From Corynebacterium kalidii (GTDB lineage Bacteria; Actinomycetota; Actinomycetes; Mycobacteriales; Mycobacteriaceae): 64,000 bases of DNA. The notes beneath the pieces are model-generated. The model searched no databases, was not told the origin of the DNA, and worked only from the letters and a program-made list of their open reading frames with translations. A program made the position numbers and the translations under genes. The DNA lies in the NCBI RefSeq assembly GCF_022869005.1, contig NZ_JALIEA010000013.1, positions 186,001 to 250,000 on the forward strand. The letters are read 5' to 3'. Positions 47,357-56,461 of the stretch are shown here, piece after piece (within the stretch, counting starts at the first letter, position 1; every line of letters begins with the position of its first letter).

Positions 47357-48385
47357 TCAGGCCGGGCGTTCGACGACCCGGACCAGGGTGGCCGAGGGCC
47401 GGCAGAACGTCCGGAACGGGACGTACTTCGACGTGCCCAGCCCGTTGGTCACGTGCAGCCACATCCGTTCGGACCAGCGGGACAGCCCGGCCACCCGCGA
47501 CCGGTCGATCCCGCAGTTGGTGACGATCGCCCGGCCGCCGGGGAGACACAGCTGACCGCCGTGGGTGTGGCCCGACATCGTCAGCTGGTAGCCGTCCGCG
47601 GCGAACTCGTCGAGCACCCGGGGCTCCGGGGAGTGCGACAGGCCGATCGCCAGGTCCGCCTCGACGTTCGGTGCACCGCCGAGCCGCGCGTAGTCGTCCC
47701 GGTCGAGATGCGGGTCGTCGACACCGCCGACGGCCAGCTTCACCCCGCCGGTGGCGAAGTCCACGCGCCGGTGGGTGGCGTCCTCCCATCCGTGCTCGAC
47801 GAAGGCGGCGCGCATACCGCGCCACGGCAGTTCGACGTCGCTGGGCTTGTTGCGCTTCCCCAGCAGGTAGTTGACGGGGTTCACCGGGTGCGGTGCGTAG
47901 TAGTCGTTGCTGCCGAAGACGAACACCCCGGGCCGCCGGAGCAGCGGGCCCAGGGCGCGCAGCACCCCGGGGACCGCCTCGGCCTCGCCGAGGTTGTCGC
48001 CGGTGTTCACGACGAGATCGGGTTCGAGGGCGTCGAGCCCGGCGACCCAGTCCTGCTTCGCGCGCTGGCCGGCCAGCATGTGCAGGTCCGAGATGTGCAG
48101 GATCGTGAACGCCTCGCGCCCGTCGCCGAGGGTGCCGGGCGCGAGCACCGGGACGGTCACCTCGTGGAGGACGAAGGCACGGGTCTCGGCGACGGCCGCG
48201 ACGGCGGTGGCGGCAACGACGGCCGCCGCGGTACCGACGGCGGCCAGCGCCCCCGGAACCAGCCCAGGAACCAGCCCGGAAGCAACCCGGGAAGCTACCC
48301 GGGATATCGGGCCGTGCCCGGCGTCGGCCTCCCCGGTGCGGCGGTGGGGGACGGGCTGCTGTTCTGGACTGCGTCGGTTATTCAT
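47357..48385 (-). CDS. Membrane-anchored metallophosphoesterase
   Basis: 342 residues. A short basic N terminus leads to one hydrophobic helix (ALAAVGTAAAVVAATAVAAVAE, about 47-68), then a calcineurin-like phosphoesterase domain: ILHISDLHML, VVNTGDNLGEAEA, FVFGSNDYY, SHSPEP and MSGHTHGGQLCLP, giving the usual DxH, GDxx, GNHD-like (here GSND) and GHxH metal ligands. The substrate is unknown. The basic segment RVASRVASGLVPGLVPG arises from 12-nt tandem repeats (48255-48302). ATG 48385 is 7 nt after TACACT. Confidence 0.9.
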   Translation of the reverse strand: MNNRRSPEQQPVPHRRTGEADAGHGPISRVASRVASGLVPGLVPGALAAVGTAAAVVAATAVAAVAETRAFVLHEVTVPVLAPGTLGDGREAFTILHISDLHMLAGQRAKQDWVAGLDALEPDLVVNTGDNLGEAEAVPGVLRALGPLLRRPGVFVFGSNDYYAPHPVNPVNYLLGKRNKPSDVELPWRGMRAAFVEHGWEDATHRRVDFATGGVKLAVGGVDDPHLDRDDYARLGGAPNVEADLAIGLSHSPEPRVLDEFAADGYQLTMSGHTHGGQLCLPGGRAIVTNCGIDRSRVAGLSRWSERMWLHVTNGLGTSKYVPFRTFCRPSATLVRVVERPA

Positions 48386-48392
48386 CGTGTCC

Positions 48393-48398
48393 AGTGTA
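48393..48398 (-). promoter_or_regulatory. -10 box, leaderless promoter of the metallophosphoesterase
   Basis: TACACT on the minus strand, 7 nt before ATG 48385. Confidence 0.6.
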
Positions 48399-48437
48399 AA
48401 CGGCGGGCCCGACGTGGACGACGCGTGCAGCCCGGAG

Positions 48438-50606
48438 CTACTCGAACTCGTCGAGGGTCATGTCCCACCCGGCGCTACGGCTCTCCTGCCGGGGCGTGGG
48501 GGCGTCGTCGGTGAACGTCGCGTTGCGGTAGCGGTCGGGGTTACCCCGGTCGTAGCTGCGGTCGTAGCGGGGCAGGCCGGCACCGCCGTAGCTGGCGGCC
48601 AGGGAGTTCGCCGCGGTGAAGAACGCCCGCGCCGGCTCGTTGCCGCCGTACAGGTTGCCCGCGCCGCACTGGCGGAGCGGGGAGGTGCACAGCGGCGAGG
48701 TCTGTGAACCGTCGTTGAAGGCGTAGGTCGCCCCGGCGAGTCCGGGGGTGAACCCCAGGAACGCGGCGGAGAGGCTGGTTTCGGTGGTGCCGGTCTTCGC
48801 CGAGATCGGCCCGCTCCAGCCGGACGCGGCGGCGGCCGCCGACGCGGTGCCGTCACGGACGTCCCCGCCCATGCCGTTGGCCAGCGCGTCCGCGATGTCG
48901 CGGGACAGCGCCTGTTCGCACGACGGGGTGTCCAGGTCGACGGTGTCGCCGTCGCGGTCCGAGACCGACAGCACCGGCGAGGGCTCGCACCACCGGCCGT
49001 GGTCGGCCAGGCTGGCGGATACGTTGGCCAGCTCGAGCGGGTTGACCTCCAGCGGGCCCAGGACGAAGGAGCCGAGGTTGCTGTCCTTGACGAAGTCGGC
49101 GACGGAGGTGTCGCCGTCGTAGGAGCCGGGTTCGGCGTAGGAGCGCAACCCGAGGTCGACGGCGATGTCGGTCATCCGTCCGGTGCCCAGCTGCTCCGCC
49201 ATCGCCACGAACGGCGTGTTGGGGCTGGTGGCCAGCGCCTCACGCAGGCTCATGCTGGACTTGAAGTCGCCGGCGTTCTCGACGCAGTACCGGTCGGCGG
49301 GGCACCCCGCGGCACCGCCGCTGCCCATGCCCGCCACCTCGATCCGGGACGGGACGTCGAGTCTGGTGTTCAGCCCCATCCCCTTCTCCATGGCCGCGGC
49401 GGCGGCGAAGATCTTGAAGACACTTCCGGCGCCGTTGCCCTCGGAGGTGTGGGTGACCGGCAGCACCGTCTCGCTGACGTCGGCGTCGAGCCCGTAGGTG
49501 CGCGACGACGCCATGGCGACGACCTCGTGGGCGTCGTCGGTGGGGGCGATGAAGTTCGAGGTCATCGAGACCCCCGGCGTGGCGCTGTCGGCCTGGGAAC
49601 GCACCGCGTTCACCGCCGCGTCCTGCGCGTCCGGGTCCAGGGTGGTGCGCACGGTGTACCCGCCGCGGGCGATCTCGTCGCGGTCCAGGTCGTGGTCCTC
49701 GAGGTAGGACAGGACGTAGTCGCAGAAGAAGCCGGCGTCGTCGGCGCCGATGCAGCCGTTCGCCTGCCCCACGGGGGACTCGTTCACGCCGAGGGGCTGG
49801 GCGATGAACCGGTCGCGTTCCTCCGGGCCGAGGGCGCCGGTGGACTCCATGGCGGTCAGGACGGCGTCGCGCCGGGCTTTGGCGCTGTCCGGGTTCATCC
49901 ACGGGTCGTGGGCGGTGGTGGACTGCACCATGCCCGCCAGCAGGGCGGACTGGGGCACGGTGAGTTCGGCGGCGGTGGTGGAGAAGTAGGTGCGGGCGGC
50001 GGCCTCGATGCCGTAGGCGCCGTTGCCGAAGGAGATGAGGTTGAGGTACCGGGTGAGGATCTCGTCCTTGGAGTAGCGCTTCTCCAGGTCCGTGGCCATC
50101 TTCATCTCGCGCAGTTTCCGGGTGGCCGAGGTTTCGGTCGCCGCGGCGCGTTCCTCGTCGTTCGCGGCGTCGATCAGCAGCAGGTAGTTCTTGATGTACT
50201 GCTGGTTGATGGTGGACGCGCCCTGCTCGACGGCTCCGCTGGAGAAGTTCGCCGCCAGGGCGCGCAGTGTGCCGCGCACGTCGACGCCGTCGTGCTCGTA
50301 GAAGCGACGGTCCTCGATTGCGACGATCGCCTGCTTCATGTTGTCGGAGATCTCGTCCGAACCGACGGAGTAGCGGCGCTGGTCGTACAGCGTGGCCAGC
50401 CTGTTCCCGTCGCGGTCGGTGATGGTGCTGACCTCGGGCAGCGAGGTGTTGTCGTCGATGTCGGCCAGGTCGCTGTCGACGGTGTCGGAGCCGGCGTTGA
50501 CGGCGAACCCCATGCCGCCGACCAGGGGGACGGCGGCGAACGCGGTCAACACGCCGACCAGGACGATGGCGAGGACGAGTGTGGCCGCGTTCCGGAGGTA
50601 AGTCAC
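48438..50606 (-). CDS. Bifunctional penicillin-binding protein 1A (class A)
   Basis: 722 residues, with one N-terminal membrane helix (ATLVLAIVLVGVLTAFAAVPLVGGMGF). The GT51 glycosyltransferase domain has IVAIEDRRFYEHDGVDVRGTLRA with catalytic Glu, and QGASTINQQYIKN. The transpeptidase domain has SVFK (active Ser), SPN in ATSPNTPFV, and KTGTT in SAKTGTTETS. It polymerises and cross-links peptidoglycan outside the membrane, using the stems amidated by MurT/GatD. GTG 50606 lies 7 nt after TACCCT. It is divergent from whcA, the order remembered for C. glutamicum pbp1a-whcA. Confidence 0.95.
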   Translation of the reverse strand: MTYLRNAATLVLAIVLVGVLTAFAAVPLVGGMGFAVNAGSDTVDSDLADIDDNTSLPEVSTITDRDGNRLATLYDQRRYSVGSDEISDNMKQAIVAIEDRRFYEHDGVDVRGTLRALAANFSSGAVEQGASTINQQYIKNYLLLIDAANDEERAAATETSATRKLREMKMATDLEKRYSKDEILTRYLNLISFGNGAYGIEAAARTYFSTTAAELTVPQSALLAGMVQSTTAHDPWMNPDSAKARRDAVLTAMESTGALGPEERDRFIAQPLGVNESPVGQANGCIGADDAGFFCDYVLSYLEDHDLDRDEIARGGYTVRTTLDPDAQDAAVNAVRSQADSATPGVSMTSNFIAPTDDAHEVVAMASSRTYGLDADVSETVLPVTHTSEGNGAGSVFKIFAAAAAMEKGMGLNTRLDVPSRIEVAGMGSGGAAGCPADRYCVENAGDFKSSMSLREALATSPNTPFVAMAEQLGTGRMTDIAVDLGLRSYAEPGSYDGDTSVADFVKDSNLGSFVLGPLEVNPLELANVSASLADHGRWCEPSPVLSVSDRDGDTVDLDTPSCEQALSRDIADALANGMGGDVRDGTASAAAAASGWSGPISAKTGTTETSLSAAFLGFTPGLAGATYAFNDGSQTSPLCTSPLRQCGAGNLYGGNEPARAFFTAANSLAASYGGAGLPRYDRSYDRGNPDRYRNATFTDDAPTPRQESRSAGWDMTLDEFE

Positions 50607-50613
50607 ACGGAAA

Positions 50614-50619
50614 AGGGTA
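50614..50619 (-). promoter_or_regulatory. -10 box, leaderless promoter of the PBP gene
   Basis: TACCCT on the minus strand, 7 nt before GTG 50606. Confidence 0.55.
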
Positions 50620-50788
50620 TCGGATGCCGGCGGTGAGGGGGAGTCCGCGCCGGGATCGTCGGCAGGGGGAGTCGACGGGGGTGGTCGACGGTGGCGTCCC
50701 CGACAGGTGCGTCGGCGCCGGACGGGGCGGGGCGGAGGCGGGGTCCTTTAACAACGCGGTGGCGTCCGCGGGGCCGGAACGGGCTATC

Positions 50789-50804
50789 GGTGACGGACAT
50801 CACA
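50789..50804. promoter_or_regulatory. GlxR/CRP-type site 1 (candidate)
   Basis: GGTGA-N6-TCACA, one mismatch from TGTGA-N6-TCACA. It lies in the 532-bp gap between the PBP gene and whcA, 170 nt upstream of the PBP promoter and 210 nt upstream of the whcA -10 box. glxR is in this window at 54899-55582. Confidence 0.45.
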
Positions 50805-51015
50805 ACATGCTCGCGGGGGCGGTGAGGGTGTGATGACCAGCACATTTTCTGGGATGATTGCTCCAATTTCCCGCGGGGCGCCGGTGAATGTGCAGGACGG
50901 TGAGGAAAATCTCCGGCTGCCGTCCGGCCGGGCCGCGGGGTGCCGGCGGCCCGTCGGGACGTCCGTCGACGAGGTCCCCGTGATGTGCCGCACAGTTGTT
51001 CGCGGCATGTGCGAT

Positions 51016-51049
51016 TCGACACTTCTAAATCTGTGTGAATACACTTACA
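51016..51049 (+). promoter_or_regulatory. whcA promoter with overlapping GlxR-type site
   Basis: TCGACA (51016-51021), 18-nt spacer, TACACT (51040-51045). TGTGA-N6-TTACA (51034-51049), one mismatch from the GlxR consensus, covers the -10, so binding would block RNA polymerase. Otherwise 50607-51138 shows no gene. Confidence 0.5.
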
Positions 51050-51138
51050 TCCAGTTTGCTGATGATCGCTTCCGGGGTCCCGATCTCCGGAGCCGGAGGT
51101 CATCAACCCCCGGCCACTATGTACAGCGGAAGGACATC

Positions 51139-51543
51139 ATGACCGCATCACTCCGACACCCCGACACCAAGGCCAGCGTCGACGCCGGCACCGCCCCCCA
51201 GGTGCGCAGCGGTAGCGAGGGCGTCCTGCACCGGACGGCCGGCCAGGTGACCACCCGCGAGTCCTTCGCGAACCGCGGCGAATGGATCACCCAGGCGCAC
51301 TGCCGCAACATCGACCCCGAGGAGCTGTTCGTCCGCGGCGCGGCCCAGCGCAAGGCCGTGGCCATCTGCCGCCACTGCCCGGTGGTGCTCCAGTGCCGTG
51401 CGGACGCACTGGACAACGAGGTCGAGTTCGGCGTGTGGGGAGGCATGACCGAGCGTCAGCGCCGTGCCCTCCTGCGCAAGCACCCTGAGGTGGAGAGCTG
51501 GGCGGACTTCTTCGCCGGCCAGCTCGAGGCCACCCGGAACTGA
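51139..51543 (+). CDS. whcA: WhiB-family iron-sulfur regulator, WhcA type
   Basis: 134 residues. Four cluster-binding cysteines Cys55, Cys77, Cys80 and Cys86 (AHCRN, ICRHCPVVLQC) and the GVWGG turn with the basic ERQRRALLRK segment define a WhiB protein. Next to a class A PBP gene it corresponds to WhcA of C. glutamicum, a redox-responsive regulator that represses oxidative-stress genes. ATG 51139 has GGAAGGA just upstream; the long in-frame extension to 50830 is not conserved sequence. It is probably under GlxR influence. Confidence 0.92.
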   Translation: MTASLRHPDTKASVDAGTAPQVRSGSEGVLHRTAGQVTTRESFANRGEWITQAHCRNIDPEELFVRGAAQRKAVAICRHCPVVLQCRADALDNEVEFGVWGGMTERQRRALLRKHPEVESWADFFAGQLEATRN

Positions 51544-51570
51544 CCCTCCCCGGCGGTCCCGGCGCGTTTG

Positions 51571-51576
51571 TATACT
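51571..51576 (+). promoter_or_regulatory. -10 box, leaderless promoter of the DUF4177 gene
   Basis: TATACT, 7 nt before ATG 51584; a near-consensus box. Confidence 0.7.
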
Positions 51577-51583
51577 CGGCGGC

Positions 51584-51736
51584 ATGACTCAATGGGAATA
51601 CGCCACCGTTCCGCTCCTGACCCACGCGACGAAGCAGATCCTGGACAACTGGGGTGAGGACGGCTGGGAACTCGTGTCCGTGCTCCCCGGCCCCACGGGG
51701 GAGCAGCACGTCGCCTACCTGAAGCGGGAGAAGTAG
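51584..51736 (+). CDS. DUF4177-like small protein
   Basis: 50 residues, MTQWEYATVPLLTHA..., with the pattern WEY...ILDNWGEDGWELVSVLP typical of DUF4177 small proteins of unknown function. ATG 51584 is fixed by the strong TATACT box; the frame extends upstream but without a promoter. Its stop touches the next ATG directly (no gap), so it is co-translated with the RidA-like gene. Confidence 0.88.
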   Translation: MTQWEYATVPLLTHATKQILDNWGEDGWELVSVLPGPTGEQHVAYLKREK

Positions 51737-52222
51737 ATGGCCGACGCAGCCCGCCCCGTCTCAGCCTGCCTCGCGGAGCTGGGGATCACGCTTCCCCCCG
51801 TCGCGGCGCCCGTCGCCGCCTACGTCCCCGCGGTGAGGACCGGGGACCTGGTCTTCACCTCCGGTCAGCTGCCGTTCACCGACGGCGCTCTGCCAGCCAC
51901 CGGCTCGGTCGGTGACACCGGTGAGGGGGCCGCCGTCTCCCCGGAGGACGCCGCCTCCTACGCCCGCACCGCCACTCTCAACGCCCTGGCCGCGATCGAC
52001 GACCTGGTGGGCCTCGACAACGTCGCCCAGATCGTCAAGGTCGTCGGCTTCGTGGCGTCGGCCCCCGGTTTCGGCGGCCAGCCTGCCGTGGTCAACGGGG
52101 CCTCTGACCTGCTCGGCGAGATCTTCGGTGAGGACGGGGCACACGCGCGCAGCGCCGTCGGTGTCGCCGAACTGCCGTTGGGCAGCCCGGTCGAGGTCGA
52201 GCTGACCGTCCGGGTGGTGTGA
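51737..52222 (+). CDS. RidA/YjgF-family protein
   Basis: 161 residues. The family core VRTGDLVFTSGQLPF and the C-terminal ARSAVGVAELPLGSPVEVELTVRVV are present, including the conserved Arg in ARSAVGV that binds imine intermediates. RidA proteins hydrolyse reactive enamine/imine products of PLP enzymes. It shares a transcript with the DUF4177 gene. Confidence 0.92.
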   Translation: MADAARPVSACLAELGITLPPVAAPVAAYVPAVRTGDLVFTSGQLPFTDGALPATGSVGDTGEGAAVSPEDAASYARTATLNALAAIDDLVGLDNVAQIVKVVGFVASAPGFGGQPAVVNGASDLLGEIFGEDGAHARSAVGVAELPLGSPVEVELTVRVV

Positions 52223-52276
52223 CACCGCGCCCGTCGGGGCACCCCCGTCGGGCCTGTCGTTTCCCGCCGGGCGACG

Positions 52277-52282
52277 TAGGAT
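52277..52282 (+). promoter_or_regulatory. -10 box, leaderless promoter of the MBL-fold gene
   Basis: TAGGAT, 7 nt before ATG 52290. Confidence 0.6.
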
Positions 52283-52289
52283 CGGTGTC

Positions 52290-53114
52290 ATGGAGCATCC
52301 CGCGTACAGCCAGTTGCGTCCCGTCACCCCGTCCACCGGCGTGGTCCTGTGCGACAACCCCAGCTACCAGGCCCTGGAAGGCACGAACTCCTGGATCATC
52401 CGGGCACCGGGCGACACCGCGAGCGTGATCGTCGACCCGGGCCCGCAGGATGAAGGTCACCTCAACGTGCTGTGGAGGAAGGCCAGCGAGGGGGGTGCCG
52501 AGGTGGCGTTGATCCTCCTGACCCACCACCACCCCGACCACGCCGACGGTGCGGCCCGGCTGCGGCAACTGGTCGGCGCCCCTGTCCGTGCCTTCGACAA
52601 GCGGTACTGCCTTGGCGGAGAGCCTCTTGTCGACGGTGAGTTCCTGCACATCGACGGACTGACTCCCAGCATCGAGGTCCTGGCCACCCCGGGCCACACC
52701 GACGACTCCGTCTGTTTCGCCGTGCATACCGACGGTGGGGATACCGACGCCGACGTCGAGGGGATCCTGACCGGCGACACCATCGCCGGACGGCACACCA
52801 CGATGATCTCCGAGACCACCGGCGACCTCGGTGACTACCTGGAGACCCTGCGGTTGCTCGCCCGTCGGGGGTCCGGGGTGCGGTTGCTGCCCGGGCATGG
52901 TCCGGACCGGGACGACACCGCCGAGCTGGCGGAGAAGTACCTGCAGCGCCGGGAGCACCGGCTCCGCCAGGTCACCGCGGCCCTGGAGAAGCTGGGGGAG
53001 GACGCCACGGTGGGGCAGATCGTCGACGAGATCTACATCGACGTCGACCCGGTGCTGCGGGACTCGGCGAAGCAGTCCACCCGCGTGGCGTTGCGGCACC
53101 TCGGCGCGTTGTAG
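52290..53114 (+). CDS. Metallo-beta-lactamase-fold hydrolase (LACTB2-like)
   Basis: 274 residues. The metal motif LTHHHPDHADG and later ATPGHTDDSVCF, LTGDTIAGR and LLPGHGPDRDD provide the His/Asp ligands. The C-terminal helical winged region (EHRLRQVTAALEKL ... VALRHLGAL) matches the LACTB2/glyoxalase-II-like subgroup. The substrate is uncertain (thioester or RNA-type hydrolysis are both seen in the group). A short inverted repeat AGCTGT...ACAGCT follows the stop. Confidence 0.9.
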   Translation: MEHPAYSQLRPVTPSTGVVLCDNPSYQALEGTNSWIIRAPGDTASVIVDPGPQDEGHLNVLWRKASEGGAEVALILLTHHHPDHADGAARLRQLVGAPVRAFDKRYCLGGEPLVDGEFLHIDGLTPSIEVLATPGHTDDSVCFAVHTDGGDTDADVEGILTGDTIAGRHTTMISETTGDLGDYLETLRLLARRGSGVRLLPGHGPDRDDTAELAEKYLQRREHRLRQVTAALEKLGEDATVGQIVDEIYIDVDPVLRDSAKQSTRVALRHLGAL

Positions 53115-53309
53115 CTGTTGTAGCTACAGCTTCGCGGGCACGGCTGGCGGGCCTGGGGGTCCGGGGTGCTCGGTAGCCCGGCCTGTTGGTGGTTCTGGAC
53201 CCTGAAAACCGACAACGGCGCGGGTAGTTGCCGCCGTTCCGCAAAGTAGGCAGACTGGGCTACCTAGACGTGGCCACCCACCGAGACCCGAGGAGCCCGG
53301 AGAAGACCC

Positions 53310-53903
53310 ATGACGCACGACACCGCCCCTCGTCCCCGCCCGGCACGACAGCGGATCCTCGCCGCCGCCGACGAGCTGTTCTACTCACGGGGAGTACTCT
53401 CCACCGGCATCGACGCGGTGACCGACCACGCCGACGTCGCCCGCAAGAGCCTCTACAACAACTTCGCCTCGAAGGACGACCTGGTCCACGCCTGGCTCGA
53501 ACAACGCCACCGCGACTGGCGCGGCTACTACGACGCCCGGGTGGCCGCGGCGCAGGGGGAGGGCTCCGTGGACGGGGCTGGCCTCGTCCTCGCCGTCTTC
53601 GACGCCTACCTGGACCACGCCATGGCCGCGGGCGAGGGCTTCCGTGGTTGTGGCCTGCTCAACACCGCCGCGGGCTACCCGCCGGACTCCGCGGTCCGGC
53701 AGCTCGTCCGGAGGCAGAAACAGGAGGTCGAGGACCTCCTCGCGCTGGGCTCGCCGACCCATGCCGACATGCTGTCCCACCTGCTCGAAGGTGCGGTGAC
53801 GCGCGCGGGCCTGGAGGGGTCGCCCGACCGTCTGCACCGCGCGCGGGAGCAGGCCGCCGTCATCCTCGGCGCCCGCACCGTCCCTGAGGGAGGGCAGGGG
53901 TGA
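53310..53903 (+). CDS. TetR-family repressor
   Basis: 197 residues. The HTH is ILAAADELFYSRGVLSTGIDAVTDHADVARKSLYNNFASKDDLV (about 15-58). The ligand domain has FRGCGLLNTAAGYPPDS, like TetR proteins that control export or detoxification. ATG 53310 has GGAG upstream. It is co-transcribed with an EamA transporter by a GTGA overlap, the probable regulated partner. No clear operator could be fixed in the 195-bp upstream gap, which has no other gene. Confidence 0.92.
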   Translation: MTHDTAPRPRPARQRILAAADELFYSRGVLSTGIDAVTDHADVARKSLYNNFASKDDLVHAWLEQRHRDWRGYYDARVAAAQGEGSVDGAGLVLAVFDAYLDHAMAAGEGFRGCGLLNTAAGYPPDSAVRQLVRRQKQEVEDLLALGSPTHADMLSHLLEGAVTRAGLEGSPDRLHRAREQAAVILGARTVPEGGQG

Positions 53904-54871
53904 ACGGGCGGTCGAACAGCCCCCTCGCCCTGGCCGCCATCGCCACGACGGCCGTGCTGTGGGGGACGACAGGCACCGCCGCCACGTTCTCTCCGGGTGT
54001 CGGCCCCCTGGCCGCCGGCGCCGCGGCCCTGGGTATCGGCGGGATCCTCCAGGCGGTCGTGGCCCTTCCCGAGCTGCGTCGCCGCTTCCGTGAGCTCCTC
54101 GGGCACCGGGGTCTGGTGGTGGCGGGTGCGGTGGCGGTGTTCACCTACCCACTCGCCTTCTACAGTTCGATGCACCTGGCCGGCGTGGCGGTCGGGACGG
54201 TGGTCTCGTTGGGGTCGGCACCGCTGTTCGCCGGGCTCATCGAGTGGATGACGACCGGGCGGGCCCCGTCCGCGCGCTGGTTCGCCTCGGTGGTCGTCGG
54301 GGTCGTCGGCGCGGTGCTGATATCCACGGCCACGGCGCCGACAGGTGCGGAGGGCCCGGGGTCGACGGTCCCCGGATTACTGCTGGGACTCCTCGCCGGG
54401 GCGTCCTATGCCGTGTACTCCTGGGTGGCGTCGCGGTTGATGGGGGCCGGCGTCGGACGTGGCGCGGCGATGGGGTCGGTCTTCGGGCTGGGCGGTGTCC
54501 TGCTCTTGCCGGTCCTGGTGGTCACCGGGGCACCGATCCTGGATTCCGTGCAGAACGTGGCGGTCGCGGCGTACATGGCGTTGATCCCGATGTTCCTGGG
54601 CTACGTCCTCTTCGGGTACGGGCTCACCCGGCTGCGACCGTCCACGGCGACCACGGTGACACTCCTGGAGCCGGCGGTCGCCGCCGCGCTCGCGGTGTTC
54701 GTGGTCGGGGAGCAGCTCAGCGGTGCAGGCTGGACGGGTGTGGCGCTGATCGGTGGGTCGCTCGTCATCCTCGGGGCGCCGTCACCGATGCGTCGTGGTG
54801 GACGTGGTGGACGGCGCGGCGGACGAGACGACGCCGCACCGGGACCGGTGGGTCGCCCGTCCCGTCCGTGA
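53900..54871 (+). CDS. EamA/DMT-family exporter
   Basis: 323 residues, ten helices in two EamA repeats: AAIATTAVLWGTTGTAA, FYSSMHLAGVAVGTVVSLGSAPLFAGLIEW, then LLGLLAGASYAVYSW and TATTVTLLEPAVAAALAVFVVGEQLSGAGWTGVALIGGSLVIL. The tail is rich in Gly/Arg. The substrate is unknown; the pairing with TetR suggests export of a toxic or excess metabolite. GTG 53900 overlaps the TetR stop. Confidence 0.92.
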   Translation: MNGRSNSPLALAAIATTAVLWGTTGTAATFSPGVGPLAAGAAALGIGGILQAVVALPELRRRFRELLGHRGLVVAGAVAVFTYPLAFYSSMHLAGVAVGTVVSLGSAPLFAGLIEWMTTGRAPSARWFASVVVGVVGAVLISTATAPTGAEGPGSTVPGLLLGLLAGASYAVYSWVASRLMGAGVGRGAAMGSVFGLGGVLLLPVLVVTGAPILDSVQNVAVAAYMALIPMFLGYVLFGYGLTRLRPSTATTVTLLEPAVAAALAVFVVGEQLSGAGWTGVALIGGSLVILGAPSPMRRGGRGGRRGGRDDAAPGPVGRPSRP

Positions 54872-54898
54872 CACGGAGCCTCCGTCGGCGGTGCGGCG

Positions 54899-55582
54899 TC
54901 AGCGGGCGCGCTTGGCCAGCCGCTCGGTGTCGGAGATCAGCACGGACTTGCCTTCCAGGCGGATCCACCCGCGGTGGGCGAACTCGGCCAGTGCCTTGTT
55001 CACGGTCTCCCGGGACGCGCCGACGAGCTGGGCGATCTCCTCCTGGGTCAGGTCGTGGTGGACACGCAGCGCGCCGCCCTCCTGGACGCCGAAGCGGTTC
55101 GCCAGCTGGAGCAGGGCCTTGGCCACACGGCCGGGCACGTCGGTGAAGATCAGGTCGGCCAGGGTGTTGTTCGTCCGGCGCAGACGACGGGCGAGCACGC
55201 GCAGCAGCTGTTCGGAGATCTCGGGGTGGGCGGAGATCCAGTCGTGCAGCATCTGGGAGTCCATCGTCGCCGCGGTCACCTCGGTGACGCAGACGGCCGC
55301 GGACGTGCGGGGGCCCGGGTCGAAGATGGACAGCTCACCGAACATGTCGGAGGGGCCCATGATCGTCAGCAGGTTCTCCCGACCGTCCGGCGCGTGCCTC
55401 GCCAGCTTCACTTTGCCGTTGATGATGATGTAGAGCCGGTCCCCCGGTTCACCCTCGTCGAAGATGGTCGTGCCGCGCGGGAACGTCACCGACTCCAACT
55501 GCTCGATGAGTGCGTTGACCGCGGTGGTCTCGACACCCTGGAAAATTCCGGCGCGAGACAGGATCTCAGGTACTTCACCCAT
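54899..55582 (-). CDS. glxR: cAMP-responsive global regulator GlxR (CRP/FNR family)
   Basis: 227 residues, the length of C. glutamicum GlxR. cAMP pocket: [17 protein letters not shown] and [62 protein letters not shown]. It binds TGTGA-N6-TCACA and controls carbon and energy genes and many others. ATG 55582 matches the family N terminus ([17 protein letters not shown]); a longer in-frame extension to 55681 is not needed. It is divergent from nth with 180 bp between. Confidence 0.97.
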   Translation of the reverse strand: MGEVPEILSRAGIFQGVETTAVNALIEQLESVTFPRGTTIFDEGEPGDRLYIIINGKVKLARHAPDGRENLLTIMGPSDMFGELSIFDPGPRTSAAVCVTEVTAATMDSQMLHDWISAHPEISEQLLRVLARRLRRTNNTLADLIFTDVPGRVAKALLQLANRFGVQEGGALRVHHDLTQEEIAQLVGASRETVNKALAEFAHRGWIRLEGKSVLISDTERLAKRAR

Positions 55583-55747
55583 TGCTCGTCTGACTCCTGG
55601 TCTTGGTACGGTTGGTCTGCTGTTCGGTGGCAGGTCGGCGGTGCTGGCGATGCCCCTGGCCGTCGGTGACGGGTTGGTCACACCGGCCCCCGAAAAGGGT
55701 CACTCCACACAATACAGCGTAGGGGGTGTGTTCTGTGGAACGCGGGT

Positions 55748-55753
55748 TAGACT
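55748..55753 (+). promoter_or_regulatory. -10 box of the nth operon
   Basis: TAGACT, 9 nt before ATG 55763; the transcript probably has no or a very short leader. Confidence 0.55.
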
Positions 55754-55762
55754 GGCTGCACC

Positions 55763-56461
55763 ATGGTCGCCACTTCACCCTCACGTCCCGCCGTCAACGC
55801 CCCGTCCGTTGCGAGTCCGTTGGCGCTGACCCGCCGCACCCGGAAGGTCAACCGGACCCTGGCCCGGGAATACCCGGACGCGCACTGCGAGCTGGACTAC
55901 ACCACACCGTTGGAACTGCTCGTCGCGACGGTATTGTCCGCCCAGTGCACCGACAAACGCGTCAACCAGGTCACCCCGGCACTGTTCCGGGAGTTCCCGG
56001 ACGCCGCGTCCTACGCCGGTGCCGACCGGGAGCACCTGGAGGAGCTCATCCGTCCGACGGGTTTCTTCCGCAACAAGGCCACCAGTCTGATCGGACTCGG
56101 CGCCGCCCTGTGTGAGGAGCACGGCGGCGAGGTCCCCGGGTCGATGGAGGAGCTCGTCGCCCTGCCCGGGGTGGGGCGTAAGACGGCCAACGTGGTGCTC
56201 GGCAACGCCTTCGGGGTGCCCGGGTTCCCCGTCGACACGCACGTCGGACGGGTGCTGCGTCGGCTCGGCCTGACGACGCAGACCGACGCCGTCGCCGTGG
56301 AACGGGAGATCACCGCGCGGGTGGAGAAGGCGGAGTGGACGATGTTCTCGCACCGGCTGCTCTTCCACGGCCGGCGGGTCTGCCACGCGCGGCGTCCCGA
56401 CTGCGCCGGATGCGTCCTCGCGGCCGGGTGCCCGTCGGCCGAGGTGGGGGCCGCGCCGTGA
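55763..56461 (+). CDS. nth: Endonuclease III (DNA glycosylase/AP lyase)
   Basis: 232 residues. Catalytic Lys140 in [14 protein letters not shown] (HhH motif) and Asp158 in [10 protein letters not shown]; the 4Fe-4S cluster ligands Cys207, Cys214, Cys217 and Cys223 keep the usual C-x6-C-x2-C-x5-C spacing. It removes oxidised pyrimidines in base excision repair. GTG of the next gene overlaps its stop, so it heads an operon nth-tlpA-nudix-marP whose order is shared with mycobacteria. Confidence 0.97.
   Translation: MVATSPSRPAVNAPSVASPLALTRRTRKVNRTLAREYPDAHCELDYTTPLELLVATVLSAQCTDKRVNQVTPALFREFPDAASYAGADREHLEELIRPTGFFRNKATSLIGLGAALCEEHGGEVPGSMEELVALPGVGRKTANVVLGNAFGVPGFPVDTHVGRVLRRLGLTTQTDAVAVEREITARVEKAEWTMFSHRLLFHGRRVCHARRPDCAGCVLAAGCPSAEVGAAP

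Noticed and set aside
53112..53135. Inverted repeat AGCTGT...ACAGCT as a terminator after the MBL gene
   Set aside because: The arms are only six bases and no T-run follows, so termination cannot be claimed.
55666..55681. GTGAC-N6-GTCAC upstream of glxR as an autoregulatory GlxR site
   Set aside because: The TGTGA/TCACA halves would be spaced by eight, not six; it is only a loose match, so it is not listed as a site.
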